Below, one piece after another: positions 53,818 to 62,353 of a stretch of 64,000 nt of DNA. The notes below the pieces were generated by a model. That model saw only the letters and a program-made list of their open reading frames with translations. It did no database searches and had not been told where the DNA came from. The translations under genes and the position numbers were made by a program. The stretch spans positions 1-64,000 of the forward strand of contig NZ_QFWH01000008.1 in assembly GCF_003149375.1 (NCBI RefSeq). Direction: 5' to 3'. Positions within the stretch are counted from its first letter, which is position 1. The number at the start of each line of letters is the position of its first letter. The stretch is from Vampirovibrio chlorellavorus (GTDB lineage Bacteria > Cyanobacteriota > Vampirovibrionia > Vampirovibrionales > Vampirovibrionaceae).

Positions 53818-55560
53818 TTATCTTACGCTGTTGGGATTCAGGTTTTTATGAATGCTGTTGGCGATTTGGGGCTTGCCGTCTTTTTCCATCAGGTCGGCCA
53901 CATTGCGCAGGAAGTTCAGCACTTCCGGGTTGCCGGGTAATGGGCCATTCTGGGCGTTACCAGCGGCTTTTTTGGCTGGTTGGGCCACTTTGGAGGCATT
54001 AAGCGGGTTGGTGGCCGGGGCATTCTTAAAGTTGACCGGATTGACTGCTTTTTGAGCGGCAGCGGCTCGGTTGACCGGCGTGTTTTTGGGCTTGACCGTG
54101 TTGCCCTGGGCTGCGGCGATTTGTTGCTGGGCTTGCTGCAGTAGCTCCTGCTGTAAGGCTTGAGCCCGTCTCATTTCCTTGACCATGGTTTCATCCGGGA
54201 AGCTGCCCTTGGGTGGTGCCTTGGGGGCGGGCTGGTTGGCCTGTTTGTACTGACTCACCGCTTGCCTGGGCGCTGCCGGGGTTTTCATGGGCTTCTGTCT
54301 GGGTTCGCTGACCGCTTGCACCATGGCCAGCAGTTGTTCCATGTTGGGCGTTTGGCCGCCAAAGGGTTCCTTAGCCGGGGAAGTGGGTTGCGTGGCTCTG
54401 GAAGATCCTGTTTTGGGGGCCGCCTGTGGTTTTTCCGCAGGTGTTTTTAAAATCGGTGTTTTTTCGATTTGGCTCAGGGAGCGCAGGCCAATCACGTCAT
54501 CGGCATGCTTTTTGCCGCTGTTTTTGACAGGCGCTTCGGGATGCTCGGTTTTACGGGCAGGGTCGTGCTTGCTGCGGTAGGCGTCGGCCATTTCCCGGAA
54601 GCTGACCTTTTTGCCGTTGTGTTGTTCCAGGATCAGTTCTTCCAGATCAGGCTCGACCTGCTTGAGCTTCAGGATTTTGTGAACCACGAAGCCGCCCACG
54701 CCTAGGGCCATCAGGGCCAATATACCACCCAGAATGTAGTTGTTGTACTGCCCGTTCTTGGCGTTTTCCAGAATGGGATCGGGAGTGCCAGGCATGTCCT
54801 GACTTGGCAGGTTCAGGGGTTTGGCCTGCTCGGATTTGGCTTGGGTGGGGGACAGTGGGGCTTTGGGCTCATCACTGGATGGGCTCATGAGAGGCTTGGC
54901 CGGTTTGCTTTCCACCAAGCCGCCAAAGGGAATGCTCTCTTCAAGGTTCTGGGTATCCGTGTTGCTGGCGGCAACCGGCTTTGAAGTGGCCATGTCTACA
55001 GGCCGGGCGCTGGTGGGCGCGGGCATGTCCGCTTTACCGGCAGGGCGGTAATTGGCGGGCTGGATGCCGCTATCCTGAATTTGTTTCAAGGCCGCACGGG
55101 TCTGTTGATCGAAGCTGTCGGGGTTGTTCCAGCCGGGGCCGCTGGGGGCGGAGGCGCTATTGGGGGTGGTAAAGGCCACGCTGGGAGGAGCCAGATTTTC
55201 ACCCCGCACAATCAGACGGATTTTATGCTCGTTGATGGGCTGCAGAATGACGTGGCTGATGTTGGAGGCCCCGCCGAAGTTGGTGCGAATGGTCTCCGTG
55301 GCGTTGACCTGATCCACTTCCAAAATCAGCTTTTTTTCAGAGGTCAGCACTTTTTGCACCGGCACAATACTGCCCGTGTGCAGGATGATATTGGTCTGCT
55401 GGTGAGTGGTGCTGAGATCCACGCTGTCCAGATTGAAGTTTTCGGCCCAACAGGCTGGGGCGAACCAGGGCGTCAAGGTTAATCCCGCAGCCAGTAGCCA
55501 CTGTTTGCCAGGCCAAGAGCAGAGGGAATTCCACTGATGAGTTGTTTGCATCACTCTCAT
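53818..55560 (-). CDS. AMIN-like domain protein with membrane segment and Pro/Ala/Gln-rich tail
   Basis: 580 aa; an ATG three codons in is an alternative start. Signal peptide (WLLAAGLTLTPWFAPACWA), then a beta-rich AMIN-like domain (~42-130: NFNLDSVDLSTTHQQTNIILHTGSIVP ... KKLILEVDQVNATETIRTNFG ... HKIRLIVRGEN). A Pro/Ser-rich linker, one membrane helix (~283-303, YILGGILALMALGVGGFVV), and a long cytoplasmic low-complexity region with a conserved-looking C-terminal helix (VLNFLRNVADLMEKDGKPQIANSIHK) follow. AMIN domains localise envelope proteins through peptidoglycan. No catalytic domain. Confidence 0.6.
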   Translation of the reverse strand: MRVMQTTHQWNSLCSWPGKQWLLAAGLTLTPWFAPACWAENFNLDSVDLSTTHQQTNIILHTGSIVPVQKVLTSEKKLILEVDQVNATETIRTNFGGASNISHVILQPINEHKIRLIVRGENLAPPSVAFTTPNSASAPSGPGWNNPDSFDQQTRAALKQIQDSGIQPANYRPAGKADMPAPTSARPVDMATSKPVAASNTDTQNLEESIPFGGLVESKPAKPLMSPSSDEPKAPLSPTQAKSEQAKPLNLPSQDMPGTPDPILENAKNGQYNNYILGGILALMALGVGGFVVHKILKLKQVEPDLEELILEQHNGKKVSFREMADAYRSKHDPARKTEHPEAPVKNSGKKHADDVIGLRSLSQIEKTPILKTPAEKPQAAPKTGSSRATQPTSPAKEPFGGQTPNMEQLLAMVQAVSEPRQKPMKTPAAPRQAVSQYKQANQPAPKAPPKGSFPDETMVKEMRRAQALQQELLQQAQQQIAAAQGNTVKPKNTPVNRAAAAQKAVNPVNFKNAPATNPLNASKVAQPAKKAAGNAQNGPLPGNPEVLNFLRNVADLMEKDGKPQIANSIHKNLNPNSVR

Positions 55561-55754
55561 ACCACCACCGTTCTTTCCACTCGTTTGGGCCTACCCGGAA
55601 CCGGATAGATATCCTCAAAGTAACGTGTTTCACGGGGGGCTTCATCAACCATCCGGTTGAGTTTGTTCAGTCAGAGGTCGGCCCATGGGCGCAGGCATGG
55701 GGGTGTAGATCCGGGGTGATTTATTGAAGGCAGCCCTACCAAAATTTAAATTTT

Positions 55755-56360
55755 TTAATGGGGAACGGTTATCCCGGTGACCGTGCAAAGCGATTGACTC
55801 TTCTCCAGCCCCTTGGTGTGCGGAGTGGTCACAAACTCGCAGGGATCATACCCTTGCTCTTTAAGCTTTTGGGCCAGATGCTGCAAGGTTTCCGTCGGCA
55901 GGCTGGGAGTGCGTCCCATGATCCAGCCGTAACGCCGGGAGGGTTGGGCCACGATAAACGCCTGATAGTCCTCATCCAGCGCCGTAATCCAGAAATCGCC
56001 CAAGGGCAGGTAGATCCAGCCCAGTAGTTTCAGGAAGGTGGTTCGCTGTTTGGCCCCGCTTTCATCCAGAATTTTGGAGCGCCCCTCGGCCATAAAGGGT
56101 TTGCCCGTGGTGTCGCAGCGGTTAATGACTTTCAGCAATTTGGGCGAGAGCTGGAAGTATTCATCGGTGGTGTTGGCGACGCATTGTTTTTCAAACGGGT
56201 TGGGGGTGTATGCAATCTCGTACCACAGGCCCAAAAAGCGGTTCATATCCACCTTGGCCGGGGTTTGCAAGGGCGGTTTGGATTTGGCGATGGCCGGGCC
56301 GCCACCCAAAAACAGCAGGCCCGATAAGAGCAGGGCGCCGAGTGTTTGCTGAAGGTTCAT
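55755..56360 (-). CDS. Lipocalin (Blc/apolipoprotein D-like), exported
   Basis: 201 aa from the ATG at 56360 (AGGA 8 nt upstream). Signal peptide LGALLLSGLLFLGGGPAIA. The lipocalin signature GLWYEIAYTPNPFEKQCVANTTDEYF is followed by FWITALDEDYQAFIVAQPSRRYGWIMGRTPSLP. It binds a hydrophobic ligand in the periplasm or at the outer membrane; Blc homologues store or move lysophospholipid. No lipobox Cys. It is a paralogue of the next gene upstream (56467-57108), 106 nt apart, and may be cotranscribed. Confidence 0.9.
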   Translation of the reverse strand: MNLQQTLGALLLSGLLFLGGGPAIAKSKPPLQTPAKVDMNRFLGLWYEIAYTPNPFEKQCVANTTDEYFQLSPKLLKVINRCDTTGKPFMAEGRSKILDESGAKQRTTFLKLLGWIYLPLGDFWITALDEDYQAFIVAQPSRRYGWIMGRTPSLPTETLQHLAQKLKEQGYDPCEFVTTPHTKGLEKSQSLCTVTGITVPH

Positions 56361-56466
56361 AGGCTTGATCCTTTCCAAAGGCAGACGTGCCCATTTTAAG
56401 GCAATATCCTGAGAAAACATATTGGAAGTATTCTCGCTGCAGCGCAGGCCGGTTAAAACCGCCGGA

Positions 56467-57108
56467 TTATTTGGCCGTCGGGCTGACGGCCACGCACAGG
56501 GGCTGTTTCTGACTGAAGCCACCGGTTTGCGGCATGGTGATGAAATCGCAGGGGTTGTAGCCTTGGTCTGCCAGTTTTTTAGAGAGGCCCTTCAGGGTTT
56601 CCGTAGGCAATTCCGGGGTGCGGGAGAGTATCCAGCCGTATTTGCGAGTGGGATGACCAATCAGGGCGGTGCTGTAGTCATCGGCCAGATCGATGATCCA
56701 GTAATCGCCAGAGGCCCAGAACTGCCAGCCGAACAGGGGCAGGTTAAGAAAACTGACTTTGAGTTTGGCGTTGGTTTTGGGATCGACCACCCGGGCCAGG
56801 CCGGTGGCGCTTTGCCGCTTGCCATTGCTCAGTTGGCAGCTATTGAACACGGAAACTTCCCCGGAGGCCAGCCGGGTGTATTCGGCGGTGGTGTTGCCCA
56901 CGCACTTGCGCTCAAAAAACATGGGGATGGCGGCAATCTCGTACCACTTGCCGGTGTATTTCTCCAGATCCACATGCGCCACCGTGGTGGGCGGGGCCGG
57001 AGTCTTGGCATGGGCAGGGAGCGAATTCCCCCAGAAGAGTCCGTTGACTAGCCCCAGTAGGGTTAGTCCTAATCCGAATAAGGTGGTGTGATAAACCCGT
57101 TTTTTCAT
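56467..57108 (-). CDS. Lipocalin (Blc-like), exported, tandem paralogue
   Basis: 213 aa, AAGGAG 6 nt before the ATG. Signal peptide (LFGLGLTLLGLVNGLFWGNSLPAHA). GKWYEIAAIPMFFERKCVGNTTAEYTRL, then YWIIDLADDYSTALIGHPTRKYGWILSRTPELPTETL. Conserved Cys residues match those in the downstream paralogue and probably form a disulfide. It arose with 55755-56360 by tandem duplication, now clearly diverged. Confidence 0.9.
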   Translation of the reverse strand: MKKRVYHTTLFGLGLTLLGLVNGLFWGNSLPAHAKTPAPPTTVAHVDLEKYTGKWYEIAAIPMFFERKCVGNTTAEYTRLASGEVSVFNSCQLSNGKRQSATGLARVVDPKTNAKLKVSFLNLPLFGWQFWASGDYWIIDLADDYSTALIGHPTRKYGWILSRTPELPTETLKGLSKKLADQGYNPCDFITMPQTGGFSQKQPLCVAVSPTAK

Positions 57109-57347
57109 GGTGGCTCCTTCGTGGGCCCTTGCTGCGGATAGTTAGATTGAAGGTAAAAGACAGCCCACACGCAATTGACCAGCCGGTCTATATGCCTGTT
57201 GTCGTCCTGTTGTTGGCTTAAAGTTGCCGGACCGGGGTTTGGCGGCGATGGGGCCAAGGGGGTATGAGACGATTGGCTGTGTTGATTTGATGGGAATTCG
57301 CCAGAGGTGCCATGCTCAAATCATTCCGTCTATGGGTCGACTTTCGG

Positions 57348-57377
57348 GTGACAAGGTTGGGCTTCATCCTGTACAAT
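57348..57377 (+). promoter_or_regulatory. Sigma-70-type promoter of the microprotein gene
   Basis: GTGACA (57348-57353), 18 nt, TACAAT (57372-57377); each hexamer is 5/6 to consensus. The predicted leader is about 180 nt long. Confidence 0.55.
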
Positions 57378-57417
57378 ATGAGCATCATCAATTTCAAGGG
57401 GATGTCAAAACCATCGA

Positions 57418-57458
57418 GCTTCCGGGGGAAGCGTAGGGAAAGTCGCTCGCTGCGCGAG
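57418..57458 (+). promoter_or_regulatory. Two hairpins in the microprotein leader
   Basis: GCTTCC-GGG-GGAAGC (57418-57432) and CTCGC-TGC-GCGAG (57446-57458), between the promoter and the gene. They may stabilise the mRNA or regulate it. Confidence 0.4.
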
Positions 57459-57566
57459 ACAATTCAAAAAACGTAGTTCTTTATTTTCAATTCCATTTCA
57501 AAGCCATAACGACTCAATAACTCAAAAATCCCGACTGAAAGAAATAAAGGAATGAGGAGGTTACTT

Positions 57567-57662
57567 ATGGATGTTTACGTGGCTGCCTTGATCGTAACCG
57601 GATCATCAATTGTGTGTGGCATGTTTTTGGTGAATGAAAGCGCCAAATTGCCGCATTCCTAG
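57567..57662 (+). CDS. 31-residue single-pass membrane microprotein
   Basis: 31 aa. A very strong RBS, GAGGAGG (57554-57560), is 6 nt before the ATG. The peptide starts MDVYVAALIVTGSSIVCGMF and ends LVNESAKLPHS: one uncharged hydrophobic helix (~4-22) with one Cys and a short polar C-terminus. No known family recognised. It has its own promoter and leader, and a weak downstream stem, so it looks like a standalone gene, below usual gene-calling length. Confidence 0.6.
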   Translation: MDVYVAALIVTGSSIVCGMFLVNESAKLPHS

Positions 57663-57720
57663 TTCAATTCTCGCTCAATTTTCTACCACCACCTTCCATT
57701 AACACTTTGACTAACCGGAG

Positions 57721-57756
57721 TAACAGCGTGTCTTGTTGAATCAGGGCGCGCTGTTA
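57721..57756 (+). terminator. Stem-loop downstream of the microprotein gene
   Basis: TAACAGCG (57721-57728) pairs with CGCTGTTA (57749-57756), with a 20-nt loop. It is followed by TTCTGTTC, a poor U-tract, so it is a weak terminator at best. Confidence 0.35.
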
Positions 57757-57881
57757 TTCTGTTCAGGGGTAAGGAATTTGGGCATACGCTGGCGAAGGGG
57801 TCGATGGGTGGCAATTTGGGGCGGTTTTGTTTTTTATTGGTGTATTCCTCACCGCCCCCCGGGAAACCCGATTGACGCCGT

Positions 57882-59318
57882 ATGTTGTTTAACAGCCTGA
57901 CTTATATCCTGTTCCTGGCCCTGGTGGCCCTGTTGTACTGGAACGTGCCGCCTCGTTTTCGGGTGCCCTTGCTGTTGCTGGCCAGTTATGGGTTTTACAT
58001 GAGCTGGAGTCCTCCGCACGGGTTGATATACGGCCCGCTGATCCTTGTGGACTCCCTATACTTTTACGGCTTGAGCGTGGCCATGGTTCGCTGGCCTGAC
58101 TTTAAAAAGTCCTTGCTGATTTTCGGCGTGACTACCGAGTTGTTGTTACTAGCTTACTTTAAATACGCCAACTTCCTGGCCCAAACCAGCGAGCAGATTT
58201 TGCGATGGCTGCACCTGCCTGCCGCCCATCAACAGTTTGATATCTTCCTGCCCTTGGCGATTTCCTTTACCAACTTTGTGTTGATCAGTTACCTGATTGA
58301 CGTGTATCGGGGTAAGGAAACCCCAGATCCTTCCTTTGTGCGCTTTGCCACCTATGTGGCTTTTTTCCCTCACCTGATTGCCGGGCCCATTGTGCGGGCC
58401 AGTGAACTGCTGCGCCAGTTTGACGACAACCCTCGCTTTGACAAGGCCCGCTTGATTCAGGGCATTCACCGCTTCTGCACCGGTTTCTTCCTGAAGGTGT
58501 TTATCGCCGATGTCATTGCCGTGTATGTCGATACCATTTTCGGGCATCCCGGCTTGCAGGCTTTTAATACCAACTGGATTGCCCTGTACGGGTTTAGCGT
58601 GCAACTGTTTTGCGACTTTTTCGGCTACACGCTCATGGCTCAGGGATCGGCGCTGATACTGGGCTACACCTTGCCAGAGAACTTCAACGCCCCCTACTTC
58701 GCCAAAAACATGTCGGAGTTTTGGCAGCGCTGGCATATTTCGTTGTCTCGCTGGCTGCGCGATTATTTGTACATTCCGCTGGGGGGCAATCGGCACGGCA
58801 AGGTTAACACTTACCGCAACCTGTTTATCACCATGGGCCTGGGTGGGCTGTGGCATGGGGCCAGCTGGAATTTTGTAATCTGGGGCCTGCTGAATGGATT
58901 ATTCCTGTGCATCTATAAAACGGCGGCCTACTTCAAAATCAATCGTTTCATTCCCACGGCGCTGGCGGTAATCATAACCTTTCACGCGGTGTGCCTGACC
59001 CGGGTCTTTTTTCGGGCCCCCACCCTTCAGGAGGCCTGGCATTTTTTAGGCGCACTGCTCAATCCCTTCCATTGGCAAACCCTGGCCACGCCTGCGGGCA
59101 GCGTGGAGGATGGACATGCCTTTATGGCCCCGGAAACCGCCTTGTTACTGGTGATTTTGTTTTTTGTAGGACATGCCCTGATTCGCTACTACCGGCCCCG
59201 GCTCACCCATCCCTTGTGGCAAGAGGCCTCCATCGCCGCCGCCTACGGGATTTTTCTCTACGGGCTGATTACTCTGGGGGGGCGTTCCTCCCAGCAGTTT
59301 ATTTACTTTCAATTCTAG
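57882..59318 (+). CDS. MBOAT O-acyltransferase (AlgI/DltB-like)
   Basis: 478 aa, ~10-12 membrane helices. It starts MLFNSLTYILFLALVALLYW like AlgI. MBOAT features: FFPHLIAGPIVRASELL, FWQRWHISLSRWLRDYLYIPLGGNRHG, and catalytic His in GLGGLWHGASWNFVIWG. It moves acyl groups across the inner membrane for O-acetylation of a polysaccharide. There is no obvious RBS, but an 8-bp inverted repeat lies in the leader. The SGNH gene follows immediately, and the two form an acetylation pair. Confidence 0.93.
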   Translation: MLFNSLTYILFLALVALLYWNVPPRFRVPLLLLASYGFYMSWSPPHGLIYGPLILVDSLYFYGLSVAMVRWPDFKKSLLIFGVTTELLLLAYFKYANFLAQTSEQILRWLHLPAAHQQFDIFLPLAISFTNFVLISYLIDVYRGKETPDPSFVRFATYVAFFPHLIAGPIVRASELLRQFDDNPRFDKARLIQGIHRFCTGFFLKVFIADVIAVYVDTIFGHPGLQAFNTNWIALYGFSVQLFCDFFGYTLMAQGSALILGYTLPENFNAPYFAKNMSEFWQRWHISLSRWLRDYLYIPLGGNRHGKVNTYRNLFITMGLGGLWHGASWNFVIWGLLNGLFLCIYKTAAYFKINRFIPTALAVIITFHAVCLTRVFFRAPTLQEAWHFLGALLNPFHWQTLATPAGSVEDGHAFMAPETALLLVILFFVGHALIRYYRPRLTHPLWQEASIAAAYGIFLYGLITLGGRSSQQFIYFQF

Positions 59319-60539
59319 ATGTTGATGATGAACCAATCGCCCCCAAAGCATTTGCCTGCCTCCATGCCACAACCGCCTGCCGCCCCCCCACCTCCGGGTC
59401 AGCGCTGGCGACCTGTGCTGCTGGGCGTGGTGGGCTTTGGCGTGTTCAATCTGTTGGTTTCCCTGTTGGTGACCTGCTCGCCCCTCAATCAGCGCTTTAA
59501 TTTCAAGTACGGTAATTTTTTACCGGCCAAGCTGCAACTGCTAAATGTTTACGGCCCATCCTCGGTCAATGTGCTGTTTCTGGGAACCTCTCAAACCAAC
59601 AACGGCTTCATCCCGGCCTTCTTTGATGCTCGCATGGGCCATGGCGTGAAAAGTTTCAATCTGGGCTTGCCCAACAATCGCTACGATATTATGCTGGCCA
59701 CCCTTCAGTTGTATCAACGACGCTATGGCAAGCCCCAATTGGTGTTGCTGGAACTCAGCCCCTCCATTCAGGAGACAGACTCCCGCTACTATTATTTATC
59801 GGCGCTCTATTACCGAACGCTCATTGAACAGGAGTCCAACCAGCTCTTCTCGTATTTGTCGAATCCGCTGTTGGCGGACAACGTCAAGCAGGAGTTAGTG
59901 ACCTCTGCTTTCAGTAGTTTGCGGCAATACCGCAACACGTTTTCTCCGGTCAGCCTGCTGGATAAAGTGGGTGGCAAGATGCGGCAAGTCACCCAGCGTC
60001 TGCCGGTGTGGGCCAATGCCCCGGCCATGGCGGAATCGCCTGCGGATGATGCTGTGACCGCTTCTCTGGATGAGGCGGACACGCCCCCACCGGCCTGGGT
60101 CACCGATAAAATGCTATCCGGAGGCTGGTACCCCAAGGCCCAAAGCCCGTACATGACAACCCGGCAAGGCATTGCGGATAGTGTTCGGGAAGCCCGAAAG
60201 TACTATATTGACGCCCAGACGTCGGTGAATTTCGAGAAAATCAGGGCCTTGCTGGCTTATTGTCAGCATCAGGGCATCCCGGTGGCCTTGGTGACCTGGC
60301 CGAACCACCCAGCTTATGTGCAGGCATTTCAGCATTCTCCCCTGCATCCCGATTATCAGCGGGGAGTGGCCCATTTATTAAAAAAATATCCGGTACTATG
60401 GATCGATCTGAACCGGTATTCACCAGCGGCGACAAAAGCATTGGGAGCAGGGACCTTCGCCGACCCCCGGCATTTGACCCCGGAGGGAGCCCGGTGGTTT
60501 ACCCAAACCCTGGCCGAGCGGTTGACAGGGCGGTCTTAA
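59319..60539 (+). CDS. Membrane-anchored SGNH-type acetyltransferase/hydrolase (AlgX/DltD-like)
   Basis: 406 aa; its ATG is the nucleotide after the MBOAT stop. A Pro-rich cytoplasmic tail, one membrane anchor (~33-52, VLLGVVGFGVFNLLVSLLVTC), then an SGNH-like domain. Block I is VLFLGTSQTNNGF (nucleophile Ser), with LGLPNNRYDIMLATLQL, and block V FADPRHLTPEGARWF (Asp, His). It would pass the acetyl group from the MBOAT protein to the polymer on the periplasmic side. The family call is from motifs and context. Confidence 0.8.
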   Translation: MLMMNQSPPKHLPASMPQPPAAPPPPGQRWRPVLLGVVGFGVFNLLVSLLVTCSPLNQRFNFKYGNFLPAKLQLLNVYGPSSVNVLFLGTSQTNNGFIPAFFDARMGHGVKSFNLGLPNNRYDIMLATLQLYQRRYGKPQLVLLELSPSIQETDSRYYYLSALYYRTLIEQESNQLFSYLSNPLLADNVKQELVTSAFSSLRQYRNTFSPVSLLDKVGGKMRQVTQRLPVWANAPAMAESPADDAVTASLDEADTPPPAWVTDKMLSGGWYPKAQSPYMTTRQGIADSVREARKYYIDAQTSVNFEKIRALLAYCQHQGIPVALVTWPNHPAYVQAFQHSPLHPDYQRGVAHLLKKYPVLWIDLNRYSPAATKALGAGTFADPRHLTPEGARWFTQTLAERLTGRS

Positions 60540-60789
60540 AATACGCTTTGGCACGCTTTCACAGCGGATTTTTCACCTGAGCCGGACGGGGCTGTTTGAG
60601 CATTCCTAAATGTTGCCTGCCGGTTGGCGTATTCCTGTTTGATCCGGGGATGCCCTTTGTGAAATACTACTGCCAACTAAAGTGTTCAGCCTACACCATC
60701 ATTTTGATATTTTTTGACACTCCGTTAACACCCTGTCTCCTCACTCACCGTTCATTTTTATTGAAAACAAGATAGAAGGACGTTCCGAA

Positions 60790-62082
60790 ATGACAGCTCC
60801 CTGGGTTCCGCATGTGGTCATCGTTGGCGGCGGCTTTGGCGGCTTGTATGCGGCTCAGGCCTTGGGCAATCAGCCGGTCAAGGTAACGTTGATCGACAAG
60901 CGTAATTTTCACCTGTTCCAACCGTTGTTGTACCAAATCGCCACCGGCAGCCTGTCTCCGGGCGATATTGCATCCCCCTTGCGCACCGTTGTGAAAAAGT
61001 TTTCCAACGTACGGGTCATCATGGATGAGGTGCTGGATATCGATCCGCAGGCCAAAACCCTGAAACTGAAGCACAACGCCGAGGGCGTCAGTTATGACAT
61101 GCTGGTGCTGGCCACTGGCGGGATGACCCACTACTTTGGCAACGATGCCTGGGCCCAGCATACCCAGAGCCTGAAAACGGTGGAAGAAGCTCTGGATATG
61201 CGGCGTAAGGTCTTTATGGCCTTTGAAAAAGCCGAGCAGGAGCCTGATCCCCAAAAGCGGGACGCCTTGATGAACTTTGTCATCGTGGGCGGGGGCCCTA
61301 CCGGGGTGGAATTGGCCGGAGCCCTGGCCGAGCTGTCCCGTTTCAGTATGCCGTCCGATTTCAAGAACATTGACTGCCGTCGGGCCAACATTATATTGGT
61401 GGAAATGGGGCCCCGGGTGTTGGCCGCCTACCCCGAGGATTTATCTCAAAAGGCCGGGGAAACCCTGGAGCGCTTGGGCGTTACTTTGCGCACCGGCACC
61501 TCTGTGACCGATATTCAGGAAGGCATGATTACTCTCTCTGCTCAGGGAAACACCGAGCATATTCCGGCGGAAACCATCCTGTGGGCCGCTGGGGTGAAGG
61601 CCTCTCCCCTGGGACAGTTGTTATGCGAGAAAACCGGCTGCGAGCTGGATCGGGGGGGGCGGGTCATTGTGGAAGCCGACCTGTCCGTTCCCAAGCACCC
61701 GGAAATTTTTATTGTGGGCGATTTGGCCAACTACTCCCACACCCCCGATAAACGTCCCTTACCGGGGGTAGCCCCGGTGGCCATGCAGCAGGGCCGTTAT
61801 TTGGCCCAATCTATTCTCAAGCGCCAGAAAGGCCAGTCGGTTCAGCCCTTCAAATATCTCAACAAGGGAAATCTGGCCGTTATTGGCATCAACGAGGCGG
61901 TGGCCGATCTGCATAAAGTCCATCTCAGTGGCTTCCCGGCCTGGTTTATTTGGGCCTTTGTCCACGTCATGTACCTGGTGGAGTTTGATAATAAGGTACT
62001 GGTCATGTTGCAGTGGCTATGGGCCTTCTTCACCCGACGCCACAGCGCCCGCCTGATCACGGGTAAGGGATCCTACGATTAA
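60790..62082 (+). CDS. ndh: Type II NADH dehydrogenase
   Basis: 430 aa, GAAGGA 9 nt before the ATG. FAD-binding VIVGGGFGGLYAAQAL, then NFHLFQPLLYQIATGSLSPGDIASPLR, NAD(P)-binding FVIVGGGPTGVELAGALAEL, and IFIVGDLANY. C-terminal amphipathic membrane anchor (FPAWFIWAFVHVMYLVEFDNKVLVMLQWLWAFF). It is a single-subunit, non-proton-pumping NADH:quinone oxidoreductase of the cytoplasmic membrane. The 250-bp upstream gap shows no clear promoter. Confidence 0.95.
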   Translation: MTAPWVPHVVIVGGGFGGLYAAQALGNQPVKVTLIDKRNFHLFQPLLYQIATGSLSPGDIASPLRTVVKKFSNVRVIMDEVLDIDPQAKTLKLKHNAEGVSYDMLVLATGGMTHYFGNDAWAQHTQSLKTVEEALDMRRKVFMAFEKAEQEPDPQKRDALMNFVIVGGGPTGVELAGALAELSRFSMPSDFKNIDCRRANIILVEMGPRVLAAYPEDLSQKAGETLERLGVTLRTGTSVTDIQEGMITLSAQGNTEHIPAETILWAAGVKASPLGQLLCEKTGCELDRGGRVIVEADLSVPKHPEIFIVGDLANYSHTPDKRPLPGVAPVAMQQGRYLAQSILKRQKGQSVQPFKYLNKGNLAVIGINEAVADLHKVHLSGFPAWFIWAFVHVMYLVEFDNKVLVMLQWLWAFFTRRHSARLITGKGSYD

Positions 62083-62353
62083 TTCCCGCTTTCAGTTTTT
62101 ACGGTTATTTTTTTTCAATAGGCCTCCCTCCCGATTTTGCACGGATGGTCTTGAGCCAATGCCCAGTGGTCTGGGGTGTGTGGTTTCTCTCCGACACTCA
62201 GACACGCCCGGAGTGGCGTCTTTTCGGACGGTCTCTCCGTGGGCTCCCTCGAATCGCTCCAGAGTGTAGTAGCCCCTAGGGTAATGGCGTGGGGCTGCGG
62301 GAACGGAGTAAGCTATAATCAGTTAGGTTAGGTAATCAGGCTGGAAAAAGCGT

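Larger units (their letters stand above)
57109..57881. other. Intergenic region holding a small transcription unit
   Basis: 773 bp without a long gene. It contains a promoter (57348-57377), two leader hairpins (57418-57432; 57446-57458), a 31-codon gene with strong RBS (57567-57662), a downstream stem (57721-57756), and an 8-bp inverted repeat (57818-57825 / 57851-57858) just before the MBOAT gene. Confidence 0.6.

Noticed and set aside
57224-57436. 70-codon frame upstream of the microprotein
   Set aside because: No RBS, no coherent structure, and it crosses the predicted promoter.
60714-60742. TTGACA upstream of ndh as a promoter
   Set aside because: No -10-like hexamer lies at a workable distance.
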